NCBI GenBank assembly: GCA_902489225.1
Contig: CABTZA010000061.1
Span: 1-9,791, forward strand
Direction: 5' to 3'
Length of the DNA: 9,791 nt
Origin: an uncultured Collinsella sp.
GTDB lineage: Bacteria > Actinomycetota > Coriobacteriia > Coriobacteriales > Coriobacteriaceae
Part shown: piece after piece, positions 1 to 4,878 of the stretch
Layout: every line of letters begins with the position of its first letter
Position numbering within the stretch: the first letter of the stretch is position 1
The notes under the pieces: model-generated
The model's input: the letters and a program-made list of their open reading frames with translations, nothing else
The model's database searches: none
Told to the model about the DNA's origin: nothing
Program-made: the position numbers and the translations under genes

Positions 1-555
1 CTCGCGGACGCAGGGGCATACCTGTTTGACGGGCACGTGGTCGATGCGGCGTATCTGAAGGATTCTGCTGCTGCTCAGAAGTTCCACCAGCGCGTGGGCT
101 TCGTATTCCAAAACGCCGATGCCCAGCTGTTCTGCGCCACGGTGGGCGAGGAAGTTGCTTTTGGTCCCGCGCAGATGGGGCTGCCGGCAGACGAGCTCGA
201 GCGCCGCGTGCGCGATGCCATGGGGCTGTTCCAGGTTGCCGACCTTGCCGACGCCTCTCCCTATCAGCTCTCGGGCGGGCAAAAGAAGCGTGTGGCGCTG
301 GCGGCAGTTGTATCGATGAACCCCGATATCCTAGTGCTCGATGAGCCCACCAATGGGCTCGACGAGGATTCATGCGACATCGTGGTCAACTTCTTGCTGG
401 CCTACGTCGCGGCGGGTAAGACGGTCTTGATGAGCACGCATCACCAGGATTTGGTGCGACGCCTGGGTGCCCGTGCAATCTATATCGATCGATATCACCA
501 TGTGGTCGAGACGCCTTCGCCGTCGTATGGAACCGAAAGCGGTACTACGGACTAG
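1..555 (+). CDS. ECF/CbiO-type ABC transporter ATP-binding protein, 3' part
   Basis: The reading frame is open from base 1 to a TAG at 553-555, giving 184 residues; the N-terminus and Walker A lie before the window. Visible in order (window residue numbers): the Q-loop VFQNADAQLF with Gln37, the signature LSGGQKKR near 90-97, Walker B ILVLDEP with Asp114-Glu115, the D-loop NGLD, and the switch histidine in STHH near 147. The Q-loop wording followed by a TVGEEVAFGP-like stretch is typical of CbiO/EcfA, the energy-coupling ATPases of ECF importers for cobalt, nickel or vitamins. It would act at the inner face of the membrane, hydrolysing ATP with a partner ATPase and an EcfT protein; these should be encoded upstream, out of sight. 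The substrate cannot be told from this fragment. The last 20 or so residues are a polar tail without motifs. A different ABC subfamily is less likely. Confidence 0.9.
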   Translation, partial: LADAGAYLFDGHVVDAAYLKDSAAAQKFHQRVGFVFQNADAQLFCATVGEEVAFGPAQMGLPADELERRVRDAMGLFQVADLADASPYQLSGGQKKRVALAAVVSMNPDILVLDEPTNGLDEDSCDIVVNFLLAYVAAGKTVLMSTHHQDLVRRLGARAIYIDRYHHVVETPSPSYGTESGTTD

Positions 556-575
556 TTGCTGCGTAGAGCGTGCGT

Positions 576-593
576 AGCCGCCCGCGCGGCTTT
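576..593 (+). terminator. Weak hairpin terminator candidate after the ABC ATPase
   Basis: AGCCGC (576-581) pairs with GCGGCT (586-591) around the 4-nt loop CCGC. Only three T residues follow. It lies 20 bases after the ABC ATPase stop and just before the candidate promoter of the next gene, so position fits a terminator, but the short T run makes it weak. Confidence 0.35.
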
Positions 594-600
594 GCCGTGA

Positions 601-609
601 TGGTATAGT
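601..609 (+). promoter_or_regulatory. Extended -10 promoter candidate for the phospholipase C family gene
   Basis: TGGTATAGT reads as an extended -10 element (TG, one base, then TATAGT at 604-609). No good -35 is visible, which is usual for extended -10 promoters. Transcription would begin near 616, leaving about 20 nt of leader before the ATG at 636. That is too close to the ATG at 624 to give that codon a ribosome binding site, which supports 636 as the start. Confidence 0.4.
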
Positions 610-635
610 TATCCAGGTTTTTTATGGGGGTGGCT

Positions 636-1484
636 ATGCCAAGCTGGAACATTCATATCGCTCAGACGGAGCGTTTGCTGGAGCGCACCGGTGCACTTGC
701 CAATAGCGTGCGCGACCGCAATGCCTTTTTGTTTGGCTGCGTGGTTCCGGATATCTTCGTGGGCTATATGGTCCCTGGCATCGCCGATCCCATCCCGTAC
801 CGCATTACGCACTTTGCAAAGCCCGAGCCTATCCCTAAGCCTCGTGAGCATGAGTTCTGGGATACCTATGTGGCACCGTTGCTTAAAAGTTCGCCCACCG
901 GTGCGCCAGCCGCGGCGACCTCGATTGTCGAGGAGCGCGAGCGACTGAATCGCGTGCACTATCCCCAGCGCTACAGGGATGCCGAGCCGGTTGCCGGTCC
1001 CGGCGCCTGTGAGTTCTCGCTTGCATCCGAAGATGTGGCGCAGTCGTTGCTCGATTTGACACTGGGTGTCTGGTCGCATCTGGTGGCCGATACCGTATGG
1101 AATACGCGCGTGAATCAGTACCTGGAGGCGCACGGCGGCAAGCCGTGCGAGGAGTTCCGCATTAAAAAGCAAGGCGACTTTGACTGGTTTGGCAAGACGC
1201 TCGGCATTGTTTCGATTCCGCGCGCGACCGATCGCCTGTATACTGCGGCGACACGTTTTGGGCAGTATCCCATCCATAAGGAGTATGTGCTCAAGACCAT
1301 CGGCGTTATGCACGAGATTGTACGCGAAAACCCCGGCGAGTCCGATCATCCGCCGTATCGCCTGCTAACCGAGGAGTTTTTCGATACAACGTTTACCGAG
1401 GTCATCGAGCTAACCGAGGCGGGATTTGCGGCTCGCGTCGAATCGCCCGATATGCCTGCGCTTCCCCTGATTGCTAGCTGCTAG
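636..1484 (+). CDS. Zinc-dependent phospholipase C family protein
   Basis: This 282-residue protein has the pattern of the Zn_dep_PLPC family. Its N-terminus is MPSWNIHIAQ (Trp4, His7), followed by FGCVVPDI with Asp39, THFAK with His59, and the block VWSHLVADTVWN with His148 and Asp152. These His and Asp residues are the likely zinc ligands. I see no signal peptide or membrane segment, so it is probably cytoplasmic, unlike the secreted toxin members. The family name comes from lecithin-cleaving enzymes; many gut-bacterial members have no tested substrate, so hydrolase activity is inferred. An in-frame ATG at 624 would add MGVA, but the GGGGG at 626-630 sits 5 bases before the ATG at 636 and makes a better ribosome binding site. 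The gene has its own promoter candidate and ends tail-to-tail with the minus-strand gene, the stop codons overlapping. Confidence 0.82.
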   Translation: MPSWNIHIAQTERLLERTGALANSVRDRNAFLFGCVVPDIFVGYMVPGIADPIPYRITHFAKPEPIPKPREHEFWDTYVAPLLKSSPTGAPAAATSIVEERERLNRVHYPQRYRDAEPVAGPGACEFSLASEDVAQSLLDLTLGVWSHLVADTVWNTRVNQYLEAHGGKPCEEFRIKKQGDFDWFGKTLGIVSIPRATDRLYTAATRFGQYPIHKEYVLKTIGVMHEIVRENPGESDHPPYRLLTEEFFDTTFTEVIELTEAGFAARVESPDMPALPLIASC

Positions 1485-2554
1485 CTGGCCGGCTTGGCGG
1501 TGAATAGCTCAACCCAATTGACAAGTAGCTCTTGCCGCAGGGTGACTTCGGCGGCGCGCTCCTGTTTGGTCTTTGGGGTGTAGGAAAGTCCAGCCTTTTT
1601 ATGGATGAGCTCGGCTATGTGGTCGAAGCTCTTCTTATCCTTAATCTGGCCAAAGGTAATTTGGATGACGTCGTAGCCCATGCTTGTGAGCGCGGTGGCG
1701 CGCTCGGCATCGGAGAGGCTCGCGGCTTCGCTGTCGTGGGCGGAGCGGCCTTGGCATTCAAGGATGACACCCATGCTGTCGGTGGCGCTTTCGATGAGGA
1801 TATCGGCGTAGCAGCAGGTTTTGTCATACAGCGAGCGCGCGGCGTCGCTGAGTGGGATGCGCACGTTGTTTGCGATGTTGATGCCCATGCCGCCCTCGTC
1901 GCGGGGGAGCGAGATAAGCATGGAGGTCTGTACTTCGAAGGGCGAGGCGGTCTGTCCTGTCATGCGTTCGGCGGCCCAGCGGAGCTGCTTAACACCGCGC
2001 AGGCCTGCGGCCTGCTTGGCGAACGCGGCGATATCCGCTGCGGAAAGAAGCGGCGTGCGCTTCCACAGATTGGTATCCTTGCCGTTGACGTCGATAACCC
2101 GCTCCCAGCCGCAGTTGGGTGGAATGAGCTTAAGCGAAATAGCTTCATCAAGTTGCCGTTGCGCTCGTTTGCAGGGTGTATACACAGCAAACGAGCTGCA
2201 CATCTCATAACACGCCATAAGCAGCTGGTTGCGTGAGACCTGCGTAGCAAGGTTGAGCAGTGTGAACTCGGGCGATGTGACATCAAACCCATGCTCGGTT
2301 TGCCTAAACGACCCGGGAGGCGGCTCTTGGGTCAGGAGGTGCGATTTAAACAGGCTTCGCGACCCGGATTGTGCCCGAGTGAATGCAATCCTGTGAAGCG
2401 GTGCGTGAAGCAGGTCTTTTACAACTTCATGACTTCCGAGGCCGCAACATCTGCGATCCATATTGCCAAGGCTAATGGCAGGGTAAAGGCCTAATATCTG
2501 TGGCGAGATACGGTGATAGTAAAAAGCGGATTGACCGCATAGCGTCAGGTCCAT
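1481..2554 (-). CDS. Uncharacterised protein with a DUF559/PD-(D/E)xK-like C-terminal domain
   Basis: The protein has 357 residues. I chose the ATG at 2552-2554 because AGGAGG lies 5 bases before it; an upstream TTG would run back into the inverted repeat. The N-terminal half (MDLTLCGQSAFYYHR, then VTSPEFTLLNLA near 92-103) recalls proteins with AbiEi-like N-terminal regions, where a TSPE..LL segment precedes a helical stretch. The C-terminal half looks like a DUF559/Vsr-type nuclease fold: Glu207 in SPFEVQ, Asp251 in YADILIE, ILECQGR with Glu266 and Gln268, His273, then a helix and GYDVIQITFGQI as the closing strand. The usual acidic or lysine third residue is Gln here, so catalytic activity is uncertain. 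No membrane segment is visible. A role in defence, as a toxin or in DNA repair is possible but only inferred. No partner gene is adjacent. A TTGACA at 2605-2600 (minus strand) could be its -35, but no good -10 follows at normal spacing. Confidence 0.72.
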   Translation of the reverse strand: MDLTLCGQSAFYYHRISPQILGLYPAISLGNMDRRCCGLGSHEVVKDLLHAPLHRIAFTRAQSGSRSLFKSHLLTQEPPPGSFRQTEHGFDVTSPEFTLLNLATQVSRNQLLMACYEMCSSFAVYTPCKRAQRQLDEAISLKLIPPNCGWERVIDVNGKDTNLWKRTPLLSAADIAAFAKQAAGLRGVKQLRWAAERMTGQTASPFEVQTSMLISLPRDEGGMGINIANNVRIPLSDAARSLYDKTCCYADILIESATDSMGVILECQGRSAHDSEAASLSDAERATALTSMGYDVIQITFGQIKDKKSFDHIAELIHKKAGLSYTPKTKQERAAEVTLRQELLVNWVELFTAKPAS

Positions 2555-2605
2555 GACGTCCTCCTGGTCGAAATATGCTTTTGGACCGTGCGATGCCAGT
2601 GTCAA

Positions 2606-2733
2606 TTCGGAAGTATGCGGCAAAATCTAAACCTTGTGAGCAGACCTGGCTTTTGAGGCTAGTTTATCAGGCATTTTGTTGCGAAAAAACGGGGTGTGCT
2701 CGGAGGTATCAGAATTTGCCGCATACTTCCGAA
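2606..2733. repeat. 128-bp element bounded by 23-bp near-perfect inverted repeats
   Basis: The left arm at 2606-2628 begins TTCGGAAGTATGCGGC; the right arm at 2711-2733 ends GCCGCATACTTCCGAA. The arms are reverse complements at 22 of 23 positions. Pairing continues imperfectly inward: ACCT (2631-2634) with AGGT (2704-2707), and GAGCA (2638-2642) with TGCTC (2697-2701). The interior is AT-rich relative to the flanks and encodes nothing recognisable. It starts 51 bases upstream of the start codon of the nuclease-like gene. It could be a MITE-like mobile repeat, a dispersed genomic repeat, or a transcribed hairpin RNA. No target-site duplication is clear at its edges. Confidence 0.8.
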
Positions 2734-2911
2734 AAGCAGGTCAATCCGGCTCTTGCTAAAACGATTTAGCAGCGTCGGTTAAGGTGTGGGTTTGCCACCG
2801 GGCGAACACTTTTAGCGCTTGGGACTTTATTCATTGGGTCTCGAAGGGTGGATTTCGCGCTTTTGGTAAAGAAATGAGTGTGTGTTTTGCCGTGCGCCGG
2901 CATTGGCACAG
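2734..2911. other. Noncoding remainder of the gap between the nuclease-like gene and pyruvate kinase
   Basis: No convincing coding region is seen on either strand. The only structure found is a 7-bp palindrome, TGCTAAA (2754-2760) and TTTAGCA (2765-2771), around the loop ACGA. It has no T run on either side, so it is more likely an operator-like site than a terminator. The rest has no repeat or promoter that I can support. Confidence 0.5.
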
Positions 2912-2948
2912 AAAAAGGGCCCGGAAGGCTTCGCCTTCCGGGCCCTTT
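2912..2948 (-). terminator. Rho-independent terminator of pyruvate kinase
   Basis: A perfect 16-bp GC-rich stem pairs 2914-2929 with 2933-2948, with a 3-nt loop. On the minus strand it is followed by a run of five T (bases 2916-2912). It begins 28 bases after the pyruvate kinase stop. The orientation of the T run shows it serves the minus-strand gene. Confidence 0.92.
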
Positions 2949-2976
2949 GCGATGCAAGTGTGCTTGCAAGTACGAC

Positions 2977-4437
2977 TTAGCGCACCTGAGCGACGTAAGC
3001 GACGTTGGTCGAGGAGACCTTGTCCTCGAGCTGGACGCTCATGCGGGGATCGCCAGCGGTGGCGACGGTCAGGTCGCCGGCCTCGACGTAGCCGAGCTCC
3101 TTAGCGGTCTCGATCGCCTTGACGATCGTGCCGTTGACGGTGCCCTGGGTAATCTCGGCCTGGTGCGGGATAACGCCCCAGTACATGATCATCTGCTGGA
3201 CGGCCCACTCGTGGCGGGAGAACGCGCAGATCGGCATGTTGGGACGGAAGTGCGAGATCAGGCGAGCAGTACGGCCGGTGGTCGTCGGCACGGTGATGCA
3301 CTTGGCGCCAACGGTGGTGGCCATGTTCACAGCGGACATACCCACAACGTTGTTGACAACGCGGGTGCCGTGAGCGTCAGTCGGAACCTCGAGCGGAGCG
3401 TGAGCCGGGAGGTACTTCTCGGTCTCGAGAGCAATGCTGGCCTGCATCTTGACGGCCTCGACCGGGTACTTACCGGCAGCGGACTCGCCGGACAGCATAA
3501 CGGCGTCGGTGCCGTCGTAAATGGCGTTAGCAACGTCGGCAACCTCGGCGCGCGTCGGGCGCGGGTTCTGCTGCATGGAGTCGAGCATCTGCGTAGCGGT
3601 GATAACGGGCTTGTAGGCCGCGTTGCACTTGGCGATGATCTCCTTCTGGATGTGCGGAACGAGCTCGGGCTTGATCTCGATGCCCAGGTCGCCACGGGCG
3701 ACCATGATGCCGTCGGAAGCCTCGAGGATCTCGTCGAAGTTCTCGACGCCCAGGGCGCACTCGATCTTCGGGAAGATCGTCACGTGCTCGCCGCCGTTCT
3801 CGCGGCAAAGCTCGCGGATGCCGCGGACGGACTCGCCGTCGCGGATGAAGGAAGCGGCGATGTAGTCGATGTTCTCGGTCAGGCCAAAGAGGATGTCCTG
3901 ACGATCGCGCTCGGTGATGGCGGGCAACGAGATGTTGACGTTGGGCATGTTGACGCCCTTGCGCTCGCCGATCAGGCCGTCGTTCTTAACGACGCAGGTC
4001 ATGTCCTGGCCGTCGACGGACTCGACCTCGAGGGCAACCAGGCCGTCATCGATCAGGATGAGGGAGCCCTTCTCGACCTCGGAGGGCAGAGCCAGGTAGT
4101 CGAGGGAGATGTGCTCAGAGGTGCCGTGGAAATCCTCGGTCGTGGGCTGAGCGGTGACGACGATCTTGTCGCCGGTCTTGACGGCAACCTTCTTGCCGTC
4201 GACCAGAAGGCCGGTGCGGACCTCGGGGCCCTTGGTGTCGAGCAGGATGCCGACGGGCATACCGAGCTCCTTGGAAATACGACGGACGCGCTCGATGCGA
4301 CCGTGGTGCTCGTCGTAGGAGCCGTGCGAGAAGTTAAAACGGGCGACGTTCATGCCCGCCTTGATCATCTCGCGGATGGTCTCGTCGCTATCGCAGGCGG
4401 GACCCATGGTGCATACAATCTTGGTGCGCTTGTACAT
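2977..4437 (-). CDS. pyk: Pyruvate kinase
   Basis: The 486-residue cytoplasmic enzyme catalyses phosphoenolpyruvate plus ADP to pyruvate plus ATP, the last step of glycolysis. The opening MYKRTKIVCTMGPA is classic. Arg33, Asn35 and Ser37 in VARFNFSHG, and Asp67-Thr68 in LDTKGPEVRTG, form the phosphate and K+ site. Lys224 and Glu226 in IFPKIE, and Asp250 in MVARGDLGIE, are the catalytic lysine and Mg2+ ligands; MLDSM and GTDAVMLSGESA follow. Thr68, Lys69, Glu72 and Thr75 match the K+-dependent class (Thr113/Lys114/Glu117/Thr120 in rabbit numbering), so K+ activation is expected. The length is that of a standard bacterial enzyme, with a C-terminal regulatory domain from about residue 350 and no extra PEP-utiliser domain. 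GGAGGT at 4448-4443 precedes the ATG by 5 bases. The gene is monocistronic, with its own promoter and a strong terminator, and diverges from the Ca2+ ATPase. Confidence 0.97.
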   Translation of the reverse strand: MYKRTKIVCTMGPACDSDETIREMIKAGMNVARFNFSHGSYDEHHGRIERVRRISKELGMPVGILLDTKGPEVRTGLLVDGKKVAVKTGDKIVVTAQPTTEDFHGTSEHISLDYLALPSEVEKGSLILIDDGLVALEVESVDGQDMTCVVKNDGLIGERKGVNMPNVNISLPAITERDRQDILFGLTENIDYIAASFIRDGESVRGIRELCRENGGEHVTIFPKIECALGVENFDEILEASDGIMVARGDLGIEIKPELVPHIQKEIIAKCNAAYKPVITATQMLDSMQQNPRPTRAEVADVANAIYDGTDAVMLSGESAAGKYPVEAVKMQASIALETEKYLPAHAPLEVPTDAHGTRVVNNVVGMSAVNMATTVGAKCITVPTTTGRTARLISHFRPNMPICAFSRHEWAVQQMIMYWGVIPHQAEITQGTVNGTIVKAIETAKELGYVEAGDLTVATAGDPRMSVQLEDKVSSTNVAYVAQVR

Positions 4438-4500
4438 TCAGACCTCCATCTGACATCGTCTTGCGCTGATAGATAAACCATAAGAAATAAAACCGAGTTG

Positions 4501-4531
4501 ATTATAACGAAATGGCGTCCGAATACCCCAA
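4501..4531 (-). promoter_or_regulatory. Promoter candidate for pyruvate kinase
   Basis: On the minus strand a perfect TATAAT lies at 4506-4501. The best -35 is TTGGGG at 4531-4526, with a long 19-base spacer, so the -35 is poor. Transcription would begin near 4494 and give a leader of about 57 nt. The surrounding DNA is clearly more AT-rich than the genes. Confidence 0.5.
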
Positions 4532-4730
4532 AAAATCGACCGTATGCCGAATTAGAAGTTCATTTTTTGCGGAAAAACGGTATATGCAAAAACTTTACCA
4601 ACCGTTCTAACCGCTGCTATCTGGGCGATATTTCAATTTGATGATGCGCCGAAGAAAAAACGTTTTATCAGTATTGAGCATCACACGGTCTGCACCGTTG
4701 CTTATGGACCATATTTCCAAATGGATTGTT
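4532..4730. other. AT-rich centre of the divergent pyk / Ca2+ ATPase intergenic region
   Basis: This is the middle of a 441-base gap between two divergent genes. I see no open reading frame worth calling. It contains short dyads that might bind regulators: ACCGT (4539-4543) with ACGGT (4577-4581), and ACGGT (4685-4689) with ACCGT (4694-4698) around CTGC. None is strong enough to name a regulator. Confidence 0.4.
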
Positions 4731-4760
4731 TTGGCTAGACGCGTTGCTTTGGGGTACCAT
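4731..4760 (+). promoter_or_regulatory. Promoter candidate for the Ca2+ ATPase leader
   Basis: TTGGCT (4731-4736) and TACCAT (4755-4760) are separated by 18 bases; each matches the sigma-70 consensus at 4 of 6 positions. Transcription would begin near 4767, just before the first hairpin of the structured leader at 4770. That agreement is the main reason for preferring this site. Confidence 0.4.
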
Positions 4761-4769
4761 AGCTCCACT

Positions 4770-4878
4770 ATCAACTGCCGCTCAGCACGGCAGCCTTGAT
4801 GAGCCCTTGCCCTTCTCCTGGGAATTATGATCGGGCATCAATCTGCTGAGTGGCCCGAATCCCAGGAGGGGACTCTAT
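4770..4878 (+). promoter_or_regulatory. Structured leader with Shine-Dalgarno-sequestering hairpin (candidate RNA switch)
   Basis: Hairpin 1 pairs ATCAACTGCCG (4770-4780) with CGGCAG plus TTGAT (4788-4793, 4796-4800; CC bulged), with loop CTCAGCA. Hairpin 2 pairs CTCCTGGGA (4815-4823) with TCCCAGGAG (4860-4868) and TCGGGC (4831-4836) with GCCCGA (4853-4858), with a 16-nt loop 4837-4852. The AGGAG of the ribosome binding site lies inside the hairpin 2 stem, 9-10 bases before the ATG at 4879. Loop 2 contains TGCTGAG (4844-4850), the exact complement of loop 1, and ATCAA (4837-4841), which can pair with the TTGAT strand of hairpin 1. GCCCTT is repeated in tandem in the linker (4803-4814), and its first GCCC can also pair with GGGC at 4833-4836. 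No T run follows hairpin 2, so control would be at translation. I do not recognise it as a known riboswitch class. Confidence 0.65.

Noticed and set aside
609..1349. A 246-codon minus-strand frame opposite the phospholipase C family gene
   Set aside because: Shadow of the plus-strand gene, which has the conserved His/Asp blocks.
1532..2236. A 234-codon plus-strand frame with a GVGKSS string that hints at a P-loop
   Set aside because: No Walker B or other domain follows, there is no good ribosome binding site, and the minus-strand frame has a strong start and a coherent domain pattern. The string is chance.
2528..2747. GGATTGACC (2528-2536) and GGTCAATCC (2739-2747) as outer arms of a larger mobile element
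   Set aside because: Only 9 bp match, one arm lies within the nuclease-like coding sequence, and nothing between them resembles a transposase; chance is more likely.
2878..4476. A 532-codon open frame on the plus strand opposite pyruvate kinase
   Set aside because: It is antisense to an unmistakable pyk gene, rich in Asp, Gly, Val and Leu as expected of a shadow frame in GC-rich codons, has no ribosome binding site, and runs through the pyk terminator.
4539..4581. A second copy of the 2606-2733 repeat arm in the pyk/ATPase intergenic region
   Set aside because: Only a short resemblance (CGTATGCCGAA against GCATACTTCCGAA) exists; it is too short and mismatched to be the same repeat.
4741..4870. 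yybP-ykoY manganese riboswitch before the P-type ATPase
   Set aside because: TTGGGGTACCATAGC resembles the start of that riboswitch superficially, but the conserved GGGGAGUAG core and the four-way junction are not there, and the GGGG lies upstream of the likely transcription start.
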